Assembly (NCBI GenBank): GCA_023432805.1
Contig: JAEYUG010000015.1
Location: 1-34,076 of the forward strand
DNA length: 34,076 bases
From: Bacteroidota bacterium
GTDB lineage: Bacteria > Bacteroidota > Ignavibacteria > SZUA-365
Reading direction: 5' to 3'
Below, piece after piece: positions 7,478 to 16,663 of the stretch. The first letter of the stretch is position 1; each line of letters begins with the position of its first letter. Both the position numbers and the translations under genes were made by a program. Under the pieces are notes generated by a model. That model made no database searches and had not been told where the DNA came from. It saw only the letters and a list, made by a program, of their open reading frames with translations.

Positions 7478-10400
7478 ATGAGCTCAATGCGGATGCTTCT
7501 GCAATCCCTGGCGGCCGTCCTCGTTCTTCTTTCCCCATTGCATGCCCAGATCGCAGCGGAGCCGCCCGACGGCGCAGACGCGCATGTACTGCGCATCTCG
7601 ACGCGCACGATCGTCGTCGGGTTTGCAGACGGCGTCCCCACGCAGCGCAAGGCCGACATCCTCGCACATGAACCGCTGCTGGCACCGCTCACCGATGCGA
7701 TGGTACTCGAAGCCCCCTCGTTCTTGCGCGGCCGTACCGTCCTGGCCGAACTGCGCGACGTCACGAGCACCGACGCGCTGCGCGACCTGCTCGACCGACT
7801 CGAGGCCTTTCCCGAAGTGCGCTATGCAAATCCCGCTCTGCTCTCGGGCGACGGCACGCTGCACGGAATCACCGACCGCCTCGTCGTCGCCCTGCGTGAT
7901 GCGGGCGATCTGCCGGTGTTGAGGGAGGAAGCGGCGCGCGCCGGCGCGCGGATCGATGAGCCGTACCCGTTCCAACCGAACGTGCACATTCTGATTGCCG
8001 ACAAGCATGCGCGGGGCGACGCGCGCGACCTTGCGGAAGCCTTCGCCGCATCGGGCCTCTTCGCATGGGCCGAACCGGACTATCTGCGCGTCATGCAGTC
8101 GCACGCCCCTCCCAACGATCCCTTCTACAACAACCAGTGGTCCCTCAAGAACACCGGCACCTACTTCGGCGGCACACCGGGCGCGGACATGAACGTCGAG
8201 AATGCATGGGCGGTGACGACCGGCGACACGACGATCCGTGTGGCGGTGCTCGATGTGGGAGTGGATCTCGTGCATCCGGATCTGGCGGCGAATCTGCTGC
8301 CGGGTTACGACGGGGCGGGACTCGGCAGCGGCGGTGCGCCATCGGGAGATGACGCACATGGCACGGCCTGTGCCGGCATCATCGCCGCCGTGGGCAACAA
8401 CAGCATCGGCGTGGCGGGCGTGGCCTACACGAGCAGGATCGTGCCGGTGCGCATCGGGTACACGACGACCGGCAACATGATCGTGACGACCAACACCATC
8501 ATCGCGGCCTGCATCGACTGGGCCTGGCAGCCGCTGTACGGCAAGGCCGATGTGCTCAGCAACTCCTGGGGAGGCGGCACGCCGGCGACCATCATCAACA
8601 CGGCGATCGACAATGCCGTCACGCTGGGCCGCGGGGGACGCGGCGCGCTCGTGCTGTTCTCAAGCGGCAACAACAATACTGCGGTATCGTATCCCGCCTC
8701 ATATGCATCGACGATCGCCGTGGGAGCGACCTCGATGTGCGACGAGCGGAAATCGCCGACCTCCTGCGACGGCGAAACCTGGGGCGGCAACTATGGAGCG
8801 AACCTCGACATTTCCGCACCCGGCGTGAAGATCTACACGACCGACATCTCCGACACGGCGGGCTACGCGATCGGGGATTACGTTCCGACCTTCAACGGCA
8901 CGTCGAGCGCCTGTCCCAACGCTGCGGGTGTGGCTGCGCTGATCCTTTCGGTGAATCCCGATCTGCGCCACTCCGATGCGCGTCGGATTCTGGAGACGAC
9001 CTGCGAGAAAGTCGGCGGGTACACGTACACCGCCAATGTACCGGGGCAGTCGAACGGCACGTGGTCGAACGATCTCGGCTACGGGCGGGTCAATGCTTTC
9101 GCCGCGGTGAACGCGGCTTCCGCATCGATACCCGTCGTGACGACCACGACGCCGACCGGGTACTCGTGCATCCATCCCGGCATGTCCCTGCCGATCGCAT
9201 ACGGTGTGACCGGCATCCTGAATCCCGGCAATGTGTTCTCCGTGCAGCTGTCGGACTCCACCGGCAGCTTCGCCGCACCGGTGACGATCGGCACGAAGAT
9301 CGACACCGTGGCGGGCACGGTGATGTGCACGATTCCCGCGAACACGATTCCAGCCTCGGGGTATCGTCTGCGCATGACGACCGGCAATCCGGCGAGCGTC
9401 GGACCGAACAATGGCTTCGATCTCGTGATCGTGAACCTCCCGACCCGTTACGACATGACGGGTGGAGGCGCGTACTGCAACGGAACGAACGGTTCGGTGA
9501 TCGGTCTGTCGGGTTCGCAACCGGGTGTGGAATATCAGCTCACGCTCGATGGTGTCGACGAGGGCGCACCGCAGCTTGGCACGGGTGCACCGCTGAGCTG
9601 GGGCGTCCGCCTGCTCGTCGGTGATTACAGCGTGACGGCCTACGATCCCGGCACGACCTGCAGTGTGCAGATGAACGACACCCTCGAGGTGCTGATCAAC
9701 CCGATTCCCACGGTCAATCAGGTTGCAGGGCAGGTGCTGTGCGCAGGGTCGTCGACGTCGGCGGTGACCTTCATCGGCGGCGTACCGGGAACGGTGTATC
9801 ACTGGACCAACAGCGAACCGGGTATCGGACTCGCAGCGGTCGACAGAGGCGATATCGCATCCTTTACCGCGACGAACGCGGGCACGACGCCGCTTGTCGC
9901 AACGATCACCGTGACGCCCGTCTACACCTATGGGGGAGCGACCTGCACGGGAGCGCCCATCGCGTTCACGATCACCGTCAATCCCATGCCCGGCGTCACT
10001 CCCACGGCGGACCAGACCCTGTGCGGTGGTGCGGCGACCGGCGCGATCACGTTTACGGGTGCCGTACCCGGGACGAGTTTCGAGTGGACGAACTCGAACA
10101 CCTCGATCGGACTCGGCGCGAGCGGCAGCGGCAGCATCGGATCGTTCACTGCTGTGAATGCGGGCACGACGCCCGTCACCGCCACAGTGATCGTGACACC
10201 GCGCTACACGAATGCGGGTGTGACCTGCACAGGGACGCCCGACACCCTCGAGCTTGTCGTCAATCCCACCCCCACTGTTGCGGCCGTCGCCAATCAGACC
10301 ATCTGCGCGGGCAGCCTCAGCAGTGGTGTCACCTTTTCGGGAACCGTGGTCGGCACCGTGTTCAGCTGGACGAACTCGAATCCCTCGATCGGTCTGGCCG

Positions 10401-13400
10401 CATTCGGCACGGGAAACCTCCCCTCCTTCACCGCGGTGAATGCGGGCACGGTTCCGGTTTCTGCGACGATCACCGTGACGCCTGCATACACGAACGCCGG
10501 CGGCACCTGCATGGGCACGCCCATCACCTTCACGATCGGTGTCAATCCGATTCCCACGGTGAACGCAGTGGCCGATCAGGTCCTCTGCAGCGGAGAATCC
10601 ACCACCGCCGTGACCTTCACCGGCAGCGTGCCGGGCACGGTGTTCACCTGGACGAATTCGAACACGAGCATCGGTCTGGTGGCCAGCAGCAGCGGCAACA
10701 TCCTCTCCTTCCTCGCGGTCAACACAGGCAGCGTACCGGCGACGTCGACGATCACCGTAACCCCGACCTTCACCAGCGGCGGTGTGACCTGCAGCGGCAC
10801 GCCGATCATCTTCACGTACACGGTCAATCCGATGCCATCGGTGAACATGATCACGAACAAGGCACTGTGCGACGGCAATGCGACGCTTCCGATCGTGTTC
10901 AGCGGTACCGCAACGGGAGCGGTGTACACGTGGACGAACTCGCATCCCTCGATCGGACTGGCTGCGGCCGGCACGGGTGACATCCCATCCTTCACCGCGA
11001 TGAATGCCGACACGGTGTCGGTGACGGCCACGATCACCGTGACGCCACGCTTCACCGCGTCGGGTGTGACGTGCACGGGCACGCCGGTGACATTCACGAT
11101 CACGGTGCATCCGCTGCCGGCGGCGGTGATCACGCCGATCACGTCGACGACGATCTGTCTCGGAGACCGGGCGACGCTCGAGGCGACGGGCGGCGCGGGC
11201 TACACGTGGCAGTGGTACTACGAGGGTCGCGCGCAGGTGAACGAGCGCGGGCAGCGGATCACGACCCCGCGCGCCGGGACGTACACGGTGCTGGTGACCA
11301 CACCGAACGGGTGTTCGCGGATGAGCGCTCCCGTCACGATCGTGGTGCAGCCGGCCCCGAATGCTGCGATCACGGCGCTGGGCGAGACGACCATCTGCGA
11401 AGGATCAAGCGTGATGCTCGAGGCGAGTTATGCGGCTGATTACAGCTGGCAGTGGCTGCTCGACGGCGTCCCGATTCAGGATGCGGTCAACCACAGGCAC
11501 ATTGCAACCGAGGGTGGCGTGTACACCGTGCGCATCACAAACATGTACGGCTGTTCACGCACCAGTCCCGGGTTCACGGTGACCCTGTTGCCGAAGCCGG
11601 TGGCATTCCTGACCCTGTTGTCGCCCGCGACGATCTGCGAGGGCGGTCGTGTCGAGATGCAGGTGCACGAGGGCGCGAGCTACACCTACCGCTGGTTGCG
11701 CAACGACGTGCCGACGGGCGCGACCGCGACCACATACACCGCCACCCAGGCCGGTGTCTACACCGTCGAGGTCACCGGTTCCAACGGTTGCGTGGCCATC
11801 ACCAATTCCATCGTCGTGCAGGTCAAGCCGATGCCCACGGGTGTGATTGCGCCGACGGGACCCATCGCACTCTGCGCGGGCGATTCGATCGCGCTGACCG
11901 CCGAAGACATCTTCGCCGCGATCTACACGTGGAAGCGCGATGACCAGATCATCGGGCAGGAAGGCTTCCGCCTTGTGGTGCGGGAATCGGGATCGTACAC
12001 GTATACGGTGCTGACGCGTGATGGATGCACCACGACCTCCAATCCAGTGTTCGTGTCGGTGGTGCCGCGTCCCACAGCGGAAGTCGTGCCCGCCGGTGAT
12101 GCTCCCGTCTGTGCGGGATCATCGCTCGTGCTCGCCACGCCGGCGATCGCTGGTGCGGGGTACGAGTGGTTCCGCAACGGACAGCCGATCACAGGGGCGA
12201 ACGGGGCGACGTACACTGCTATGGTGGATGGATCGTACCGCGTGCGTGTGACCATCGCGAGTTGCGAGGTGCTGAGCGAGGAGATCCTCGTGCGCGTGGT
12301 GCCGATGCCGGATGCGACGGTTTCAGCGGTCGGGACCACGACCGTCTGCGACGGCACGTCCGTCGAGTTGCGCGCGGCTTCCGTGGCGGGGCTTGCGTAT
12401 ACGTGGTATCGTGACGGGGTGGTTGTTCCCGGCGCAACATCCTCCACACTTATCGTGACGACTGGTGGCGCCTACTCGGTTCGGGTCGAAACACCCGAAG
12501 GCTGCGTGTCGACGTCGGCGCAGGCAGTGACAGTATCGGTGTTGCCTGTGCCCGCGGCCATCGTGACGCCGTCGGGTTCGATCGATGTCTGCGAGGGCGA
12601 CCGCGTTCGGCTCGAGGCGATGCGTGTGGATTTCGCGACGTATCAGTGGCTGCGTGACGGGGTGGAAATTCCCTCCGCGACAGCGCTCGTCTACGATGTG
12701 CTGGTCGACGGCACCTACGCGGTGCGCGTGACCGAGCAGGGTGGCTGTGTGGCGGTGTCGAATGATGTGCGCGTGCGCGTGCAGGAAGCGCCGGATGTGA
12801 CGATCGAGTCGTCGGGTGCGCCGAAGTTCTGCGAAGGTGAGAGTGTGATGCTGCGCGTGCCGTATCAGGCGGGTACGACGTGGCAGTGGTATGATGGGAC
12901 GGTGACCATCGACAGTGCGAAGCTGCCGGTGCTCACGATTGCGCGCAACGGTGTCTACAGTGTGCGCGCGGTGAACTATCTCGGCTGTGCGCGTCACAGC
13001 GACCCGTACATCGTCGAGGTGCTGGCGAAACCGAACACGGAGGTGATCGTGCTCGGCGGCAACCGCGTGTTGTGTTCGGGGCGCTCGGTGACGATTCGTG
13101 CCACAGGTGGTGTCGGCTACTCCTACCAGTGGCTGCGGGGCGGCATCGTGCTGCAGGGCGAGACCAACCGCGATCTCGTCGTGCGACAGGAGGGTGAGTA
13201 CTCCGTCTCGATCACAACCTCGTCGCTGTGTGTGGGCATCAGTGAGAAGGTGGAGATCACCGTGCTCGAGAGCGTGGCGACAGGTCCAGTGAACGGGCCT
13301 GCCACGAGTCCCCTCGGTGCCATCCGCCGCTATGTGGTTGCGAATCCGCAGTCGGGTATGCTGTACTCATGGACGGTGACGGGCGGACTCATCCGCTCGG

Positions 13401-13795
13401 GCCAGACCTCGCCCGCGATCGATGTCGAGTGGACGACGGCGGGGGCAGGCCGCGTGTCGGTGCATGCGACGGCCGACTGCAGTGACACGACGCATGTGGC
13501 GGTGACCGTCGACGGCACGGTGTCGGTCGAGGCCGCCGCTGCGCCTGAACTGTTCCAGTTGTATCCGAATCCCGTCGACGGCGACGCGTTGCTTGCACTG
13601 CCCGAGCGGGCACGGATGCGTGTGCACGACGCCGAGATCTACAACAGCCTCGGACAGCTCGTGCATGCCGAGCGCATCGACGCCGGTCGTGCCGTGCACC
13701 GGCTCTCGACGGGCGCCCTCGCCGCGGGCATCTACCGCGTCGTGCTGCGCGCAGGCCTGGAACGCGTGCACGAATCGATGCTCGTGCGGAGGTAG
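7478..13795 (+). CDS. Giant subtilisin-like (S8) protease with PKD/Ig-like repeats and T9SS sorting domain
   Basis: This 2105-aa exported protein starts at an ATG preceded by GGAG and a signal peptide (MLLQSLAAVLVLLSPLHAQ). A pro-region runs to about 205. The S8 catalytic domain follows, with Asp259 (AVLDVGVD), His294 (DDAHGTACAG) and Ser476 (FNGTSSACP), a complete triad, plus the oxyanion-type SSGNNN. After a linker, residues 746-1215 are five tandem 94-aa PKD-like repeats, each with LC.G...VTF.G.V.GT...WTNS and TCTGTP...VNP. About nine Ig-like modules of 79-81 aa follow, each with a C.G.......W...G pattern and a GCxxxS Cys. A T9SS type A sorting domain ends the protein (LFQLYPNP from about 2025). 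It probably degrades polymers at the cell surface or outside. The glycoside hydrolase gene follows after 5 bp. Confidence 0.95.
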   Translation: MSSMRMLLQSLAAVLVLLSPLHAQIAAEPPDGADAHVLRISTRTIVVGFADGVPTQRKADILAHEPLLAPLTDAMVLEAPSFLRGRTVLAELRDVTSTDALRDLLDRLEAFPEVRYANPALLSGDGTLHGITDRLVVALRDAGDLPVLREEAARAGARIDEPYPFQPNVHILIADKHARGDARDLAEAFAASGLFAWAEPDYLRVMQSHAPPNDPFYNNQWSLKNTGTYFGGTPGADMNVENAWAVTTGDTTIRVAVLDVGVDLVHPDLAANLLPGYDGAGLGSGGAPSGDDAHGTACAGIIAAVGNNSIGVAGVAYTSRIVPVRIGYTTTGNMIVTTNTIIAACIDWAWQPLYGKADVLSNSWGGGTPATIINTAIDNAVTLGRGGRGALVLFSSGNNNTAVSYPASYASTIAVGATSMCDERKSPTSCDGETWGGNYGANLDISAPGVKIYTTDISDTAGYAIGDYVPTFNGTSSACPNAAGVAALILSVNPDLRHSDARRILETTCEKVGGYTYTANVPGQSNGTWSNDLGYGRVNAFAAVNAASASIPVVTTTTPTGYSCIHPGMSLPIAYGVTGILNPGNVFSVQLSDSTGSFAAPVTIGTKIDTVAGTVMCTIPANTIPASGYRLRMTTGNPASVGPNNGFDLVIVNLPTRYDMTGGGAYCNGTNGSVIGLSGSQPGVEYQLTLDGVDEGAPQLGTGAPLSWGVRLLVGDYSVTAYDPGTTCSVQMNDTLEVLINPIPTVNQVAGQVLCAGSSTSAVTFIGGVPGTVYHWTNSEPGIGLAAVDRGDIASFTATNAGTTPLVATITVTPVYTYGGATCTGAPIAFTITVNPMPGVTPTADQTLCGGAATGAITFTGAVPGTSFEWTNSNTSIGLGASGSGSIGSFTAVNAGTTPVTATVIVTPRYTNAGVTCTGTPDTLELVVNPTPTVAAVANQTICAGSLSSGVTFSGTVVGTVFSWTNSNPSIGLAAFGTGNLPSFTAVNAGTVPVSATITVTPAYTNAGGTCMGTPITFTIGVNPIPTVNAVADQVLCSGESTTAVTFTGSVPGTVFTWTNSNTSIGLVASSSGNILSFLAVNTGSVPATSTITVTPTFTSGGVTCSGTPIIFTYTVNPMPSVNMITNKALCDGNATLPIVFSGTATGAVYTWTNSHPSIGLAAAGTGDIPSFTAMNADTVSVTATITVTPRFTASGVTCTGTPVTFTITVHPLPAAVITPITSTTICLGDRATLEATGGAGYTWQWYYEGRAQVNERGQRITTPRAGTYTVLVTTPNGCSRMSAPVTIVVQPAPNAAITALGETTICEGSSVMLEASYAADYSWQWLLDGVPIQDAVNHRHIATEGGVYTVRITNMYGCSRTSPGFTVTLLPKPVAFLTLLSPATICEGGRVEMQVHEGASYTYRWLRNDVPTGATATTYTATQAGVYTVEVTGSNGCVAITNSIVVQVKPMPTGVIAPTGPIALCAGDSIALTAEDIFAAIYTWKRDDQIIGQEGFRLVVRESGSYTYTVLTRDGCTTTSNPVFVSVVPRPTAEVVPAGDAPVCAGSSLVLATPAIAGAGYEWFRNGQPITGANGATYTAMVDGSYRVRVTIASCEVLSEEILVRVVPMPDATVSAVGTTTVCDGTSVELRAASVAGLAYTWYRDGVVVPGATSSTLIVTTGGAYSVRVETPEGCVSTSAQAVTVSVLPVPAAIVTPSGSIDVCEGDRVRLEAMRVDFATYQWLRDGVEIPSATALVYDVLVDGTYAVRVTEQGGCVAVSNDVRVRVQEAPDVTIESSGAPKFCEGESVMLRVPYQAGTTWQWYDGTVTIDSAKLPVLTIARNGVYSVRAVNYLGCARHSDPYIVEVLAKPNTEVIVLGGNRVLCSGRSVTIRATGGVGYSYQWLRGGIVLQGETNRDLVVRQEGEYSVSITTSSLCVGISEKVEITVLESVATGPVNGPATSPLGAIRRYVVANPQSGMLYSWTVTGGLIRSGQTSPAIDVEWTTAGAGRVSVHATADCSDTTHVAVTVDGTVSVEAAAAPELFQLYPNPVDGDALLALPERARMRVHDAEIYNSLGQLVHAERIDAGRAVHRLSTGALAAGIYRVVLRAGLERVHESMLVRR
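9713..11122 (+). repeat. Five in-frame 282-bp (94-aa) coding repeats
   Basis: Residues 746-1215 of the subtilase divide into five units of exactly 94 residues. Identity between units is high by eye, including the shared WTNSNxSIGL and ITVTPxYT motifs. The constant length points to recent tandem duplication or homogenisation. The nucleotide copies are similar enough to be recombination substrates. Confidence 0.85.
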
Positions 13796-13800
13796 TCCGC

Positions 13801-15753
13801 ATGCGACGCGTGCACGCCGGAGTGCCGGTTCTCGCGATGCTTCTGCTCGCGCTGGCGGGAGCGGGGGCTTCCGCACAGACGAGTGTCGGATCCGAAACTC
13901 CTGCACTGAAGCAGCGTGTGGGGATTTCCCTCATCGGGGATCCCAGGCCCTGGACCCGCTGGTGGTGGTTTGCATCCGTCGTCGACAGTGCGGAAACCGT
14001 TGCGCAGCTCGACTGGATGCGGGATCGCGGGTTCGGTGGCGTGGAGATCGCGTTCGTGTATCCACGTGGCGGCGACACGGCAGCCGCGCGGTTGCCGTGG
14101 TTGTCGCCGGAGTGGGCGCAGGCGGTTGCCCTTGCGCGACGGCATGCGGCGCGGATCGGACTCGGCTGCGATCTCACGTTCGGGACGCTGTGGCCCTTCG
14201 GCGACAGCATGGTGCCGGAGGAGGACGGCTCGCTGCAGTATGGTGACACGGTGTCTGTGCGCGGGATGCGTCTGACCTGGGAGCATCCCGTGCGGGGACG
14301 GGTGGTGAATCATCTGGACCGTCGTGCGTTCGAGCGATACGCCGCGCGAGTCGGGTCGGCACTTGCACCGGCGCTCGAGGGCGGTCCCGTCGGACTGTTC
14401 TGCGACTCCTGGGAAGTCGAGACGCGGCGTTTGTGGACGCGCGGCTTCGACACGTTGTTCACCGCGCGCTACGGCTATGATGTGCGTCCTTTCATGGATT
14501 CGATCACGGCACCACGCCATGCGGCGGTGTTTCATGACTACATGTCACTGCTGGCGCGGCTCGTGGTCGACGAGTTCTACGTGCCGTTCACAGACGCGGC
14601 GCATGCGCTCGGAGCGACGTCGCGCGCGCAGTGCGGCGGTGCGCCGGCGGATCTGCTCGAAGCCTTTGCATCTGTGGATGTACCCGAAACCGAAGCCCTG
14701 CTGTTCGAGCCGGCCTTCGCACGGATTCCGGTGTCGGCCGCCGTGCTTGCCGGCAAGCCCGTCGTGTCGAGCGAAGCCTTCACGTGCATGTATGGCTGGA
14801 AGGGCTGGCCGGGACCTGGTCCCCACCAGGGTCGCGAGCGGGCTGCGGATCTGAAGCTGGTTGCCGATGCTCTCTTTGCCAACGGTGTGAACCGGATCAT
14901 CTGGCACGGGACGCCTTCATGGCGCCGCGGCGATACAACACGATTCTATGCGTCGGTGCATGCGGGTGTCGGTGGCGCCCTCGAACCCGACCTGTCTGCG
15001 TTGAACGCGTACATGCGTGCTGCGGCGGAGGCGATGAGCACGGGCGAGCCCTTCACGGACGTGGCGGTCGTGCTTCCGCTGGACGATGCGTGGATGAAGG
15101 CGGAGCTGCCTGACTCCCTCCAGTATCCGTGGGCCTGGGGCGAATATGAGTTGCGGTACCGCCGCTTCCCCGAGGTGCTTGCGGGGCGGCAGCCGATGTG
15201 GATCAGTCTTCCGTTTCTGAAGCGCGCTGTGGCGGACGCAGGACGTGTGCGTGTCGGGACATCCACCTTCAACTGGCTGTACATGGATGTCGAGTACGCG
15301 TCGGCGGATCTGCTGCAGGAGATCCTGCGGTTGGCGCTGGAGGGTGTGACGGTGTGCATGGAACGGGAGCCGAAGGAGCCGGGCACGTTGCGGCACCCCG
15401 AGTATGCGCGGATGCTGCAGACGCTGGTGCGACTGCCGAACGTCGTGCTGCATGTGTCGGAGGTTGCGGTCGCACCACCAATCGTTTCCGCGCCGGTGCT
15501 CCCGCCGTTCTTCGCGCGGGTGGACGGACAGGATCTCATTCTGTTCGTTGCGCATCCCGATGTGACCGGGTTGAAGTATCCGATGCGCCCCGGTCAGGCA
15601 GACGAGCTTGCGCCGATGCATCTGCATCTGCATGTGAGCTGGGGAGCGGGCGGCGTGCCGGTCGACCTTCCCTTCGAGTCCGGTCAGTCGTGGATTGTGC
15701 GCGTGCGCGGTGCCGGGGGTGTCGAGCAGATACCGCTCATGCTCGCGCGTTGA
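13801..15753 (+). CDS. Putative glycoside hydrolase, GH106 (alpha-L-rhamnosidase)-like
   Basis: This 650-aa protein has a signal peptide (VLAMLLLALAGAGASAQ, cleavage near 26). The mature N-terminus has RPWTRWWWF followed by LDWMRDRGFGGVEIAF, the pattern at the start of GH106-type TIM barrels. Later GLFCDSWEVE and LFEPAF carry acidic residues that could be catalytic, but I cannot assign them. GH106 enzymes release L-rhamnose from pectic and other glycans and are often over 900 aa; this one is shorter and probably lacks the C-terminal beta-sandwich modules. It has no T9SS sorting domain, unlike its neighbour. GGAGG at 13788-13792 lies inside the end of the subtilase gene and only 5 bp separate the two, so translation is likely coupled. 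A related unassigned hydrolase family is possible. Confidence 0.62.
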   Translation: MRRVHAGVPVLAMLLLALAGAGASAQTSVGSETPALKQRVGISLIGDPRPWTRWWWFASVVDSAETVAQLDWMRDRGFGGVEIAFVYPRGGDTAAARLPWLSPEWAQAVALARRHAARIGLGCDLTFGTLWPFGDSMVPEEDGSLQYGDTVSVRGMRLTWEHPVRGRVVNHLDRRAFERYAARVGSALAPALEGGPVGLFCDSWEVETRRLWTRGFDTLFTARYGYDVRPFMDSITAPRHAAVFHDYMSLLARLVVDEFYVPFTDAAHALGATSRAQCGGAPADLLEAFASVDVPETEALLFEPAFARIPVSAAVLAGKPVVSSEAFTCMYGWKGWPGPGPHQGRERAADLKLVADALFANGVNRIIWHGTPSWRRGDTTRFYASVHAGVGGALEPDLSALNAYMRAAAEAMSTGEPFTDVAVVLPLDDAWMKAELPDSLQYPWAWGEYELRYRRFPEVLAGRQPMWISLPFLKRAVADAGRVRVGTSTFNWLYMDVEYASADLLQEILRLALEGVTVCMEREPKEPGTLRHPEYARMLQTLVRLPNVVLHVSEVAVAPPIVSAPVLPPFFARVDGQDLILFVAHPDVTGLKYPMRPGQADELAPMHLHLHVSWGAGGVPVDLPFESGQSWIVRVRGAGGVEQIPLMLAR

Positions 15754-15781
15754 TGCTCGAGTGTTGATGCTGCTGCGATGA

Positions 15782-15803
15782 CGGGCGCCCTTGCGGGCGC
15801 CCG
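15782..15803 (+). terminator. Hairpin after the glycoside hydrolase gene
   Basis: CGGGCGCCC, a TTGC loop and GGGCGCCCG form a perfect 9-bp stem, 28 nt after the stop, followed by GCTGTGTTT. It is a probable terminator for the subtilase-hydrolase operon, although the T-tract is weak. Confidence 0.6.
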
Positions 15804-15876
15804 CTGTGTTTCAGACCGCGGAAGAAAAGGGATCGACGGAAGTCAATGATTGCTTCCTGACAGAATCGGATTGGAA

Positions 15877-15923
15877 TGTGGGAGGAAATAGACACGCGAT
15901 ATCCCTAATTGCGTGTGGGAGGA
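15877..15923. repeat. Short direct and inverted repeats ahead of the RAYT-like gene
   Basis: TGTGGGAGGA occurs at 15877-15886 and again at 15914-15923. Between them ACACGC (15892-15897) and GCGTGT (15911-15916) can pair. These lie in the 5' region of the RAYT-like gene and could be remnants of element ends or a regulatory hairpin. Nothing else stands out in 15804-15954. Confidence 0.35.
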
Positions 15924-15954
15924 GGACCACTGTTACACCATCAACGAAGGTAGC

Positions 15955-16590
15955 ATGATGTGGGATTATCGAGCGTATTCGCAGCGTTCAGCACAACGAC
16001 CGACGAGCAGGGGCCACAACTGTGTCCCGTCGGAAGACCCTGCGGGGATCGCCGGAGGCGTCGCCGCGCGATGTACCTATCGTGTGACACTTCCGACCCG
16101 GCGTGGGGCCTTCCTGCTGGGACTCCACACCTCAGAGGGCATGCAATTGACCTATCTCGGTTCGATCATTGAGCGCTACTGGCTGACACTGCCCCGCATC
16201 ATTCCGATCGTACGTCTGCACGAACATGTCGTCGTGCCGTCCGCCCTGCATGGGATCGTTCGCCTCGGGGAGGCGCAACGACAGAACGTCCATCCGATGC
16301 ATGTACGAGAAGCGCCCGGAAGCTATGCGGCCGGCGTGCAGCGCGTGCATGTACGATTCGGCAATACGGTCCACTGGTCTCCGCGTGGTACGATCGAAAC
16401 CGCACAGGACGTCATCGTCGCGTTCATGCGGGAAACGAATCGCGTGTATCGTCTCATGCACGGAATCGGGCAGCCGGGACTCTGGTCGCACGATGCAAAC
16501 GTCGTGCGGCTGCACGGCGATCGCGCGCTCTCGCGTGCCCGCATGGAGCTGCGGGCCATACGTGGAGGAATGCGTCGCAGCAAAGAATGA
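15955..16590 (+). CDS. RAYT/IS200-type (Y1 HUH) transposase homologue lacking catalytic residues
   Basis: This intact 211-aa frame follows the REP-associated tyrosine transposase pattern. YRVTLPTRRGAFLLG matches the usual YFVTICT....LFG; EGMQLTYLGSIIERYWLTLP matches G.M.LN.LG.IV...W..LP; VVVPSALHGIVRL matches VVMPNHLHGIIVI. Near the C-terminus LWSHDANVVRLHGDRALSR matches VWQRNYYEHIIRDERSL.R. The HUH motif has become A97-L-H99, losing its first His. The catalytic Tyr position (NYYEH) reads D-A181-N182-V. The Ala codon GCC differs from a His codon at two bases, so this is long divergence rather than one mutation. With no stop codons the gene looks maintained, perhaps as a DNA-binding protein. 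The start is ATG 15955 or 15958 after GAAGG; a GTG at 15913 lacks a ribosome site. Confidence 0.72.
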   Translation: MMWDYRAYSQRSAQRPTSRGHNCVPSEDPAGIAGGVAARCTYRVTLPTRRGAFLLGLHTSEGMQLTYLGSIIERYWLTLPRIIPIVRLHEHVVVPSALHGIVRLGEAQRQNVHPMHVREAPGSYAAGVQRVHVRFGNTVHWSPRGTIETAQDVIVAFMRETNRVYRLMHGIGQPGLWSHDANVVRLHGDRALSRARMELRAIRGGMRRSKE

Positions 16591-16608
16591 CGATGAGCAG
16601 GGTCGTGC

Positions 16609-16640
16609 TGGAAGATCGCGGGTGTGGAAGATCGCGGGTG
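16609..16640. repeat. Perfect 16-bp tandem duplication
   Basis: TGGAAGATCGCGGGTG occurs twice head to tail (16609-16624 and 16625-16640), with TGGA of a third copy following. It fills the 73-bp gap between the RAYT-like gene and the convergent T9SS protein gene. No clear terminator hairpin is seen there. Confidence 0.8.
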
Positions 16641-16663
16641 TGGATGGAGCTGGACAGCTGGAG

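Noticed and set aside
9739..10980. 413-aa plus-strand frame with repeats
   Set aside because: It is a shifted frame of the 94-aa repeats; its repetition is inherited from the real gene.
8699..11110. 803-aa open frame on the minus strand
   Set aside because: It lies wholly within the subtilase gene on the other strand, is rich in Arg, His and Gly, and has no recognisable domain.
15913..15954. GTG start for the RAYT-like protein
   Set aside because: No Shine-Dalgarno precedes it, and the ATG pair at 15955/15958 follows GAAGG.
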